Origin: CAYSAA01 sp964428905
Lineage (GTDB): Bacteria > Atribacterota > Phoenicimicrobiia > Phoenicimicrobiales > Stramentimicrobiaceae
Assembly (NCBI GenBank): GCA_964428905.1
Contig: CAYSAA010000033.1
Span: forward strand, 1-6,576
Reading direction: 5' to 3'
DNA: 6,576 nucleotides
Shown: positions 1 to 6,573 of the stretch, one piece after another
Layout: the number at the start of each line of letters is the position of its first letter
How positions within the stretch are numbered: position 1 is the stretch's first letter
Program-made: the position numbers and the translations under genes
Notes under the pieces: generated by a model
The model's input: the letters and a program-made list of their open reading frames with translations, nothing else
What the model was told of the DNA's origin: nothing
Databases searched by the model: none

Positions 1-435
1 TATGGCAAGCAGTAATTTTACCACTATTGAAGTCAGGCTTCCCAAAAAGGTTGCAAATCCTGCCTTTAGTGCCTGAGATTGATTCTTTCCAGCTATTAAT
101 TCACCTAAGAAAGCGCCAATTAACAGGCCAAAAATGATGCCAAATGGCGGAAAAAATAATATTCCAATAATCATTCCCAGAGCAGATCCATAAATACCCA
201 TTCTAGATGCGCCATATTTTTTTGCTCCCAACAATGGAAGAATATAATCCAAAGAGGAAACTAAGACAGTAAGCAATCCAAAAACAATCAATAAATCAAT
301 ATTAATTCCTGCTTGACCCTTGGATATATATAAAAGAATTAATGCTGAATAATTTAGGACAACTCCCGGTAGAGCAGGAAGAATAACCCCTATAATTCCT
401 ATTATATTTAAAATAAACCCAATGACAATCAACAC
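1..435 (-). CDS. DUF456-type small integral membrane protein (3' end cut by window)
   Basis: This is an open frame of 145 codons running off the left edge, so the C-terminus is missing. I chose GTG at 435-433 as the start because AAGGGA (443-448) lies 7 bases upstream and no in-frame ATG exists between the upstream stop (505-507) and the first membrane segment. The product is almost entirely hydrophobic. Segments lie at about residues 2-18, 26-38, 46-65, a glycine-rich hairpin at 80-112, and 126-145. Visible landmarks are LPALPG (19-24), GAKKYGASRMGIYG (70-83) and FFPPFGIIFGLLIGAFLGEL (94-113). This layout matches my recollection of the DUF456 family, usually about 160 residues, so perhaps 10-25 residues are lost. 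Family function is unknown to me. It starts 62 bases after leuB on the same strand with no terminator visible, so it may be cotranscribed, but a role in amino acid synthesis should not be assumed. Confidence 0.82.
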   Translation of the reverse strand, partial: MLIVIGFILNIIGIIGVILPALPGVVLNYSALILLYISKGQAGINIDLLIVFGLLTVLVSSLDYILPLLGAKKYGASRMGIYGSALGMIIGILFFPPFGIIFGLLIGAFLGELIAGKNQSQALKAGFATFLGSLTSIVVKLLLAI

Positions 436-441
436 ATATAG

Positions 442-448
442 TTCCCTT
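442..448 (-). promoter_or_regulatory. Ribosome binding site deciding the GTG start of the DUF456-type gene
   Basis: The minus strand reads AAGGGAA here, with the AAGGGA core 7 bases before GTG at 435. It is the only good Shine-Dalgarno match near the 5' end of this frame. It supports initiation just before the first membrane segment. A longer N-terminal extension from a rare codon such as ATA at 501-499 is much less likely. Confidence 0.65.
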
Positions 449-497
449 ATATTTTTATTTGAAATAACCTTTAAATTCTCATAATAATTTTCTTTTT

Positions 498-1631
498 CTA
501 TTTTCTAATTGCCAATAATTCTTTAATAATTGCATCTCCAACTACCTTTGTTGAACTATTACCGCCCATATCAATTGTTTTGACCTCACCTTTTTTCAAA
601 ATATTTTTCAAAGATTTTTCAATAGTTAAAGCCACCTCTTTTTCTCCTAATTCTTCCATCATCATAGCACCGGCAATAATAGTACCAATTGGATTTGCTA
701 TATACTTATTTTTTAAATCAGGGGCTGAACCATGAATAGGCTCAAACATTGAAACACCTTCCGGATTAATATTAGCCCCTGCTGCCATACCGATTCCACC
801 CTGTATAGTTGAACCTAAATCAGTTATAATATCCCCAAACATATTAGGAGAAACAATAACCTTAAATTTTTCTGGTTGACTAACAAAAAACATAGTCATA
901 GCATCAACATAATAGTAATCAGTTTCAATATCTGGATAAGTTGTTGCCGTTTCTCTAAAAACATCTCTCCATAATTGATACATATCTGAAAGTACATTAG
1001 CTTTATCAACAGTTGATACTTTTTGCAAATTTTTTCTTAAAGCAAAATCAAAAGCATATTTAATTATTCTTTCCGATCCTTTTTTACTTATAATCCCTAA
1101 TTGATATCCAACTTCTTCCGGCTTATTAAGATGAAAATCAAACTGAATATCCATATCAAAAAGCTCCCTGTGTAGATTATGCTTTTTTTGGTGCTGCTGG
1201 CTATTAAAACGCCCACCGGTTCCAATATAGAAATCCTCTGTATTCTCCCTTATAACATAAAAATCAATATCCTTTGAACCTTTATTTTTTAATGGACTGG
1301 AAACACCTTCGTATAGTTTAACCGGCCTTAAATTAATATACTGGTCAAAGAAGAACCTTATCTTCAATAATATTTCTTTTTCCAGGATACCAGGCTTAAT
1401 TGCAGGGTCTCCTACTGCACCAAAATAGATTGCATCCATATCCTTAATCTCATCCAGGGCACTGTCAGGCAAAAGAATACCCTTTTTCAAATAATATTCT
1501 GCCCCAAAAGGATATTCATACCATTTTATCTCTATACCATTAGATTGACAGGCAAAATCAACAATTCTCTTACCTTCATGTATGACCTCCGGTCCGATAC
1601 CATCACCAGGAATAAGCGCAATATTGTACAT
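498..1631 (-). CDS. leuB: 3-isopropylmalate dehydrogenase, archaeal/TDH-like type; probable 3-methylmalate dehydrogenase as well
   Basis: The 377-residue enzyme oxidatively decarboxylates 3-isopropylmalate to 2-oxoisocaproate with NAD+ in the cytosol. In this operon it probably also converts 3-methylmalate to 2-oxobutanoate. Family marks: GDGIGPEV (9-16), substrate arginines R92, R102 and R128, catalytic Y135 and K210 (VDKANV), metal aspartates D243, D267 and D271 (NMFGDIITDLG), and a nucleotide loop HGSAPDL (300-306) whose Asp-Leu favours NAD+ over NADP+. The block at 128-135 is RENTEDFY, unlike the RELTGG-type motif of classical LeuB. It is followed by a long polar insertion (about 140-176) before the conserved GIISKKGSERI. 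The LRPVKLYEGV segment (101-110) also recalls tartrate/D-malate dehydrogenases. Context decides for LeuB: it is last of leuACDB, 6 bases after leuD. The AGGGAG site (1645-1650) sits about 13 bases from ATG, longer than usual. Confidence 0.9.
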   Translation of the reverse strand: MYNIALIPGDGIGPEVIHEGKRIVDFACQSNGIEIKWYEYPFGAEYYLKKGILLPDSALDEIKDMDAIYFGAVGDPAIKPGILEKEILLKIRFFFDQYINLRPVKLYEGVSSPLKNKGSKDIDFYVIRENTEDFYIGTGGRFNSQQHQKKHNLHRELFDMDIQFDFHLNKPEEVGYQLGIISKKGSERIIKYAFDFALRKNLQKVSTVDKANVLSDMYQLWRDVFRETATTYPDIETDYYYVDAMTMFFVSQPEKFKVIVSPNMFGDIITDLGSTIQGGIGMAAGANINPEGVSMFEPIHGSAPDLKNKYIANPIGTIIAGAMMMEELGEKEVALTIEKSLKNILKKGEVKTIDMGGNSSTKVVGDAIIKELLAIRK

Positions 1632-1637
1632 ATTATT

Positions 1638-2138
1638 TTATTTTCTCCCTTTCATCTTACTCTTTGTATACTCAACTAAACCCCCTGCTGAAATTATTTT
1701 TTGAATGAATTCAGGAATTGAGTTTATTTTAAATATCATATTGTTAGAAATATTTTTAATTATACCATCCTGCAGATGAATTTCTAAATTGTCTCCTTGT
1801 TCCGATTTATCAAACACCTCAGCAGACACAAAGATAGGCAAACCAATATTTATAGCATTCCGATAAAAGATTCGGGCAAAAGACTTAGCAATAACACAGG
1901 AAATGCCTGCTGTCTTAATTGCAAGAGGGGCATGTTCCCTGGAACTTCCACAACCAAAGTTTTCTCCGCCTACAATTATGTCTCCTTGTTTTATTTTTTT
2001 TATAAAATCACGGTCATAGTCTTCCATGCAATGTGATGCCAGCTCCTGGGCATCTGAAGTATTCAGATATCGAGCAGGTATAATGACATCAGTATCAATA
2101 TTATCTCCAAATTTCCACATAGTGCCTTTTATAATCAT
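1638..2138 (-). CDS. leuD: 3-isopropylmalate/citramalate isomerase, small subunit
   Basis: This 166-residue swivelling subunit pairs with LeuC to isomerise 2-isopropylmalate to 3-isopropylmalate. Here it probably also isomerises citramalate via citraconate to 3-methylmalate. Visible family marks are GDNIDTDVIIPARYLNT (11-27), GGENFGCGSSREHAP (57-71, the substrate-phosphate-like loop with S65/S66/R67) and SFARIFYRNAINIGLP (86-101). The length is that of the short archaeal-like LeuD/HacB form, not the roughly 200-residue enterobacterial protein. The specificity loop after Tyr-Leu reads YLNT (24-27). The gene begins 2 bases after the leuC stop and its Shine-Dalgarno site lies inside leuC, so tight translational coupling and balanced subunit synthesis are expected. 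Homoaconitase small subunits look very similar, but the leuA, cimA and leuB neighbours argue against that role. Confidence 0.94.
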   Translation of the reverse strand: MIIKGTMWKFGDNIDTDVIIPARYLNTSDAQELASHCMEDYDRDFIKKIKQGDIIVGGENFGCGSSREHAPLAIKTAGISCVIAKSFARIFYRNAINIGLPIFVSAEVFDKSEQGDNLEIHLQDGIIKNISNNMIFKINSIPEFIQKIISAGGLVEYTKSKMKGRK

Positions 2139-2140
2139 AT

Positions 2141-3403
2141 TTATACTACCTCCTCAGGGCTGGATATTTTTCCGGTAATAGCCGAAGCTGCTGCTATTGC
2201 CGGATTAGATAAATACACTTCGCTTTCCGGATGGCCCATTCTACCAACAAAATTTCTGTTAGTAGTAGAAATGGCTTTTTCTCCTTTTGCTAGTACACCC
2301 ATATGACCGCCAAGACAAGGTCCACATGTAGGAGGGCTGATAACTGCTCCAGATTCAACAAATATCTTTAATAAACCCTCTTCCATGGCATCTAAGTAAA
2401 TCTGTTGTGTAGCTGGAATTATAATTAACCGAACTCTGCGGTCAACCTTTTTATTTTTTAATACCTGCGCAGCTATTCTTAAATCTTCAATACGACCATT
2501 GGTACAAGAACCGATTACTGATTGATCTATTCTAACTTCTCCGACATCACTGATAGCTCTTCCATTCTCAGGAAGATGAGGGAAAGCAACCTGTGGTTCA
2601 ATATTTCCTACATTATACTCAATTATCTTTTCAAAGCGAGCATCAGGATCACTTTTGAGTAGTTGAAACTCTTTATCTGTTTTATTTTTCAGATATTCTA
2701 AAGTAATATCATCTGCTTCAATTATACCACCTTTCCCCCCTGCCTCAATAGCCATATTGCAGATAGTAAAACGGTTATCCATAGATAGTTTTTTAATAGT
2801 TTCACCACCAAATTCCATAAACCTGTAATTGGCACCATTTACCCCAATCTGTGCTATGGTATAGAGAATAAGGTCCTTTCCTCCTACCCATTTATTTAGT
2901 TTTCCATTATAAATGAACTTAATTGTCTCAGGCACTTTAAGCCATATTTCACCAGTAGCCAGGACAGCCCCTAAATCAGTGCTGCCAACCCCGACCGCTA
3001 ATGCTCCTAACGCCCCTGATGTTGGGGTATGAGAATCAGCACCAACAATAAGCTGACCTGGTAAGGCAAGACCCTTCTCTGGTAAAAGGGCATGTTCAAT
3101 ACCACATTGTCCTATCTCAAAATAATGTGTAAGAGCTTGCTCTCGTGAAAATTCCCTTATAATCTTACTTTGTTCGGCTGATTTTATATCCTTGTTAGGT
3201 GTAAAGTGATCAGGTATAAAAGTTACTTTATTTTTATCAAATATTTTTTTGACACCAATCTGTTTAAAAACTTGTATTGCCAAAGGTCCGGTTATGTCAT
3301 TTGCAAAAGCAAAATCTACTTTCGCCTCAATTAAATCTCCAATTTTTATATCTTCTTTTTTACAATGTAATTGAATAATTTTTTCAGCTATTGTCTTTCC
3401 CAC
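2141..3403 (-). CDS. leuC: 3-isopropylmalate/citramalate isomerase, large subunit
   Basis: This is the 420-residue aconitase-superfamily subunit carrying the [4Fe-4S] cluster. The three cluster cysteines are visible: C300 in GSCTNGR, and C360 and C363 in PTCGPC. Other conserved blocks are DHFTPN (65-70), VGADSHTPTSGALG (120-133), with its substrate-binding Ser/His, and RMGHPESEVYLSNPAIAAAS (388-407). The length matches the archaeal-like LeuC/HacA group rather than the roughly 466-residue E. coli form. The start is GTG at 3403-3401, with AAGGAGG 5 bases upstream. An ATG two bases further upstream is in another frame and stops after five codons. With LeuD it should serve both the leucine branch and the citramalate (isoleucine) branch, since no second isomerase is present in this window. 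The cluster implies sensitivity to oxygen, in keeping with an anaerobic host. Confidence 0.95.
   Translation of the reverse strand: MGKTIAEKIIQLHCKKEDIKIGDLIEAKVDFAFANDITGPLAIQVFKQIGVKKIFDKNKVTFIPDHFTPNKDIKSAEQSKIIREFSREQALTHYFEIGQCGIEHALLPEKGLALPGQLIVGADSHTPTSGALGALAVGVGSTDLGAVLATGEIWLKVPETIKFIYNGKLNKWVGGKDLILYTIAQIGVNGANYRFMEFGGETIKKLSMDNRFTICNMAIEAGGKGGIIEADDITLEYLKNKTDKEFQLLKSDPDARFEKIIEYNVGNIEPQVAFPHLPENGRAISDVGEVRIDQSVIGSCTNGRIEDLRIAAQVLKNKKVDRRVRLIIIPATQQIYLDAMEEGLLKIFVESGAVISPPTCGPCLGGHMGVLAKGEKAISTTNRNFVGRMGHPESEVYLSNPAIAAASAITGKISSPEEVV
2148..2154 (-). promoter_or_regulatory. leuD ribosome binding site inside the leuC 3' end
   Basis: The minus strand reads AGGAGGT, a near-perfect Shine-Dalgarno sequence, 9 bases before the leuD ATG. 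It is encoded by the last Glu-Glu-Val codons of leuC, so ribosomes finishing leuC arrive at the leuD start. This is the arrangement expected for translationally coupled subunits of one enzyme. Confidence 0.8.
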
Positions 3404-3408
3404 ATCTT

Positions 3409-3415
3409 CCTCCTT
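3409..3415 (-). promoter_or_regulatory. leuC ribosome binding site deciding the GTG start
   Basis: The minus strand reads AAGGAGG, 5 bases before GTG at 3403 and directly after the cimA stop codon (3420-3418). The overlapping string ATGTG offers both an ATG (3405) and the GTG (3403). Only the GTG frame is open into LeuC, so the GTG must be the productive start. Confidence 0.78.
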
Positions 3416-3417
3416 AA

Positions 3418-4971
3418 TTAACTATTTTTATTTATTAGAGCAATGATATTAAGCATTTTCTCTGTCGCCTCTATAGCTGCTAAAACCTGATCAGAATTAA
3501 CGCCTTTGGTCATAATATTCTGCTTGTTATTCTGTAAACTCCAGGTTATCGAACACTGTACAAGAGCATCTGTCTTGCCCCCCGGCGGAATGGTAACAAC
3601 ATAATCAAGTAGCATCGGCAATACAAAACCAATTTTTTTAAATACTTTTCTTATAGCATTCATAAAGGCATCATATCCACCATCACCATGGGCATTTTCT
3701 TCTATCTCTATTTCCTCTCCTTTTTCTTTATCGTTATAGAGCATCTTAATAACTGCAACTGGTCTGGTAGATTTACTAGTCAAAATATTAAAGGCTTTTA
3801 ATTTAAAAACACTTTCTCCCGGTGTGTTCAGAATATCAGAGATAATATATGGTAAATCAGCAGTTGTGATAGTCTTCTTTTTATCGCTTAATTCAATAAC
3901 TCTTTCCAGCACACTTCTTTTTTGCTCTTTTGTAAGCTCAATACCTATCTCTTCCAAATTATATTCCAGATTAGACTTTCCGCTTAATTTTCCTAGAGAA
4001 TATTGCCTTTTCCGATTAAACCTTTCGGGCAATAACCTGCTGGCATATAGGTTCCCTTTTCTGTCACCATCTGCGTGTATTCCTGCTGTTTGAGTAAAGG
4101 CATTCTCCCCGGAAATTGGTTTGTTTGCTGCAATACGATAGGCTGAAAATGCTTCAACGGTCTTACTTAAAGAATACAGTCCTTCCTCTTCTATTCCAGT
4201 ATCAATATTCAAAAAATCCTTTATTCCTACTACCACTTCTTCTAATGGGGCATTACCTGCTCTTTCTCCCATACCGTTTACAGTACAATGCACTCCTTTA
4301 ATTCCGGCTTCAACTGCTGCAATGGTATTAGCAGTTGCTAATCCATAATCATTATGTGCATGGAAATCAAAATGTAGTTCAGGATATCTAGAAATCATTT
4401 GTTTAATAAAATCATATACTTGTGATGGATATAAAATTCCAAGGGTATCAGGTAACATAAATCTTTGAATATTTTCTGCCCTGAGACTATCAATCAAATA
4501 ATAGACATATTCAGGTGAATTAATCATTCCATTTGACCAGTCCTCCAGCCAGAGATTGCATATGACACCTTTTTCGCCAGCATAAGCGACAGTGTTTTTT
4601 ATATCTTCAATATGTTGCTCTTTTGATTTTTTTAATTGAGTTTGCAAGTGTTTTTCTGAACCTTTTGCTAAAATATTGTTAACCTTCCCCCCTGAATTCG
4701 CAATCCAATCAACTGATTCTTTTAAATCGACAAAACCGAGTATTTCTATCCTTTTAGAATATTGCTTTTGATTAGCCCACTGGATAATTTTTCGGACAGC
4801 TTCCTCTTCTCCCTCGCTTACTCTGGCACTGGCAACCTCAATCTTGTCTACTCCGATATCGTCTAGCAATATTTTGGCAATAGCCAGCTTCTCTTCGGGA
4901 GAATAACTGACATTTCTCATTTGTTCGCCATCTCTTAGAGTTGTGTCGATAATTTTCAACTTTTTAACCAT
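3418..4971 (-). CDS. cimA: (R)-citramalate synthase, Leptospira type
   Basis: This 517-residue enzyme condenses acetyl-CoA and pyruvate to (R)-citramalate, the first step of threonine-independent isoleucine synthesis. The TIM-barrel catalytic domain has TLRDGEQ (11-17, R13/D14), metal ligands H204 and H206 (HAHND), LPDTLG (173-178) and GMGERAGN (233-240). A linker with QTAGIHADGD (294-303) and Y309 follows, then a C-terminal effector domain with HGDGGYDAF (428-436) and IPPGGKTDAL (461-470). From memory it matches Leptospira CimA nearly end to end, including EILGFVD (76-82) and LEDWSNG (142-148). These set it apart from LeuA, homocitrate synthase and the Geobacter/Methanocaldococcus citramalate synthases. 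L78 and L101 match the hydrophobic pyruvate pocket, but the third pocket residue, Tyr144 in Leptospira, is W141 here. The ATG has AGAGG 8 bases upstream. It lies 78 bases after leuA and 14 before leuC. Isoleucine feedback is expected. Confidence 0.9.
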   Translation of the reverse strand: MVKKLKIIDTTLRDGEQMRNVSYSPEEKLAIAKILLDDIGVDKIEVASARVSEGEEEAVRKIIQWANQKQYSKRIEILGFVDLKESVDWIANSGGKVNNILAKGSEKHLQTQLKKSKEQHIEDIKNTVAYAGEKGVICNLWLEDWSNGMINSPEYVYYLIDSLRAENIQRFMLPDTLGILYPSQVYDFIKQMISRYPELHFDFHAHNDYGLATANTIAAVEAGIKGVHCTVNGMGERAGNAPLEEVVVGIKDFLNIDTGIEEEGLYSLSKTVEAFSAYRIAANKPISGENAFTQTAGIHADGDRKGNLYASRLLPERFNRKRQYSLGKLSGKSNLEYNLEEIGIELTKEQKRSVLERVIELSDKKKTITTADLPYIISDILNTPGESVFKLKAFNILTSKSTRPVAVIKMLYNDKEKGEEIEIEENAHGDGGYDAFMNAIRKVFKKIGFVLPMLLDYVVTIPPGGKTDALVQCSITWSLQNNKQNIMTKGVNSDQVLAAIEATEKMLNIIALINKNS

Positions 4972-5049
4972 TTTTCAATCCTCTTTTCCATTTTTATGCT
5001 CTTTTATAAAATTACAATCAAGCCAATGGTCTTAATCGTTTATTAAATT
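4972..5049 (-). other. leuA-cimA intergenic spacer
   Basis: At 78 bases this is the longest gap in the operon. It is AT-rich and holds the cimA Shine-Dalgarno site (AGAGG, 4980-4984). A weak imperfect dyad (AAGACCATTGGCTT on the minus strand) has internal mismatches and no trailing T-run, so it is not a terminator. I find no convincing -35/-10 pair with correct spacing. Read-through from leuA into cimA is the simplest reading. Confidence 0.5.
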
Positions 5050-6573
5050 TTAATTACATTTAGATTGCCTTGATAGCATCTTGTTGATTGCTTTCAAATA
5101 GGCTTTTACACTGGCTTCTAGTGTATCCGTACTGATACTTTTCCCGACAAAAGAATAGCCATTGTCTTTTATTTCAACAACAGCTTCCCCTTGTGCATCC
5201 TTGCCTCTGGTTAATGCTCTTATATAATAATCTGACAATTTTACTTTTACCCCGGTAATTCTATCAATAGCGTTAAATACTGCATCAACAGGTCCATCAC
5301 CACAGGCAGCATCCTCTAATACTTCCCCTTCTTTCACCAATTTAACAGTTGCAGTTGGTAGAATGCTATTGCCTGTATTAATGTGAAAATATCTCAATTC
5401 ATAAATATCTTTCATATCTTCAACTAATACCTCAGACATAAGGGCAACCAGGTCTTCAGAATATATTTCTTTCTTTTTATCAGCCAGCTGTTTAAATTGT
5501 TCAAATGATTTATTAAGTTTTTCTTTGTCCAGGGTATAACCTAATTCTGATAAGCGATTTTTAAAGGCATTTCGCCCGGAATGTTTTCCTAATACCAGCT
5601 GATTGCTTTCCAGGCCAATTGTCTGCGGTTTCATGATTTCATAAGTAGAAGCATCCTTCAGTATCCCCGCTTGATGTATCCCTGCTTCATGTGCAAAGGC
5701 ATTCTTACCAACGATTGCCTTATTTGGCTGAACTACAAATCCGGTTAGTCTGCTCACCAGTTTACTGGTTGGATAGATAAACCTTGTATTAATATTAGTG
5801 GTCATGTTATAAAAATCTTCTCTGGTATGTAAAGCCATAACTATTTCCTCTAATGAGGCATTACCGGCTCTTTCTCCAATGCCGTTTATGGTGCATTCAA
5901 TCTGTCTGGCACCGTTATTGATTGACTCCAGCGAATTTGCTACAGCAAGTCCCAAATCATTATGACAATGCACACTAACAACTGCCTGCGCAATATTTGG
6001 GACATTTTTCATAATATCCTTAACCAGACAACCGAACTCGGCTGGCTGAGAATATCCAACTGTATCCGGAATATTAATAATTGTTGCACCAGCTTTTATT
6101 ACTTCTTCAAAAATTGTATATAAAAATTCAGGGTCGCTGCGGCTGGCATCTTCTGCCGAAAATTCTATATCAGGGCAATAACCTTTAGCAATCTTAACTG
6201 CCTGCACCGCCTGTTCAAGAACTTCCTGGGGAGATTTTTCCAATTTAAGCTTCATATGAATTGGTGAAGTAGCAATAAAGGTGTGAATTCTTGGTTTTTC
6301 GGCTAACTTAATGGCATCCCAGGCACATTTTATATCCTGTTCAACTGCCCTGCATAAACCAGCTATAGTAGAATTTTTGATATTCTTCGCAATCGTCTCT
6401 ACACCTTCAAAATCACCTGGAGAAGATATGGGAAAACCTGCTTCAATAACATCTACTCCCATTTTTTCCAAATACCTGGCAACTTCCAGTTTCTCGTTAG
6501 TATTAAGAGAAGCGCCTGGACATTGCTCTCCATCACGTAATGTAGTATCAAAAATAAATATCTTTTCAGACAT
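5050..6573 (-). CDS. leuA: 2-isopropylmalate synthase
   Basis: This complete 507-residue enzyme condenses acetyl-CoA and 2-oxoisovalerate to 2-isopropylmalate, the committed step of leucine synthesis. The barrel domain shows FDTTLRDGEQCPGASL (8-23; R12, D13), H97, FSAEDASRSD (138-147), IPDTVGY (168-174), metal ligands H202 and H204 (HCHNDLGLAVANS) and GIGERAGN (231-238). The linker has HEAGIHQAGILKD (295-307) and LGKHSGRNAF (328-337). The C-terminal leucine-binding regulatory domain includes GDGPVDAVFNAID (425-437). Small polar S139 sits where the neighbouring CimA has W141, which fits a larger 2-oxoacid pocket here. The length is typical of the short bacterial form. The ATG is 3 bases from the right edge, so its ribosome site and any upstream gene or leader are not visible. 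It heads the visible part of the operon. Homocitrate synthase is unlikely given the context. Confidence 0.95.
   Translation of the reverse strand: MSEKIFIFDTTLRDGEQCPGASLNTNEKLEVARYLEKMGVDVIEAGFPISSPGDFEGVETIAKNIKNSTIAGLCRAVEQDIKCAWDAIKLAEKPRIHTFIATSPIHMKLKLEKSPQEVLEQAVQAVKIAKGYCPDIEFSAEDASRSDPEFLYTIFEEVIKAGATIINIPDTVGYSQPAEFGCLVKDIMKNVPNIAQAVVSVHCHNDLGLAVANSLESINNGARQIECTINGIGERAGNASLEEIVMALHTREDFYNMTTNINTRFIYPTSKLVSRLTGFVVQPNKAIVGKNAFAHEAGIHQAGILKDASTYEIMKPQTIGLESNQLVLGKHSGRNAFKNRLSELGYTLDKEKLNKSFEQFKQLADKKKEIYSEDLVALMSEVLVEDMKDIYELRYFHINTGNSILPTATVKLVKEGEVLEDAACGDGPVDAVFNAIDRITGVKVKLSDYYIRALTRGKDAQGEAVVEIKDNGYSFVGKSISTDTLEASVKAYLKAINKMLSRQSKCN

Noticed and set aside
436..497. Possible rho-independent terminator after leuB
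   Set aside because: The gap is A/T-rich and has no GC-containing stem that could form a stable hairpin.
1797..2036. Plus-strand open frame of 79 codons opposite leuD
   Set aside because: It is wholly antisense to leuD, whose motifs are intact. The product has no recognisable family features and no convincing ribosome site.
3824..4093. Plus-strand open frame of 89 codons opposite cimA
   Set aside because: It is a shadow of cimA. The low-complexity, Ser/Leu/Phe-rich translation is typical of antisense reading of an AT-rich gene.
4116..4301. Plus-strand open frame of 61 codons opposite cimA
   Set aside because: It is antisense to conserved cimA catalytic-domain codons. The Leu-rich composition is an artefact and there is no supporting signal.
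3418..4971. Second 2-isopropylmalate synthase or homocitrate synthase as the identity of the leuA paralogue
   Set aside because: The EILGFVD, LEDWSNG and GIHADGD blocks, the hydrophobic pocket residues and the near end-to-end resemblance to Leptospira CimA favour citramalate synthase.
5010..5035. Possible terminator or internal promoter in the leuA-cimA gap
   Set aside because: The dyad AAGACCATTGGCTT is imperfect, with almost no loop and no T-run. The TATAAA-like string has no -35 element at a suitable distance.
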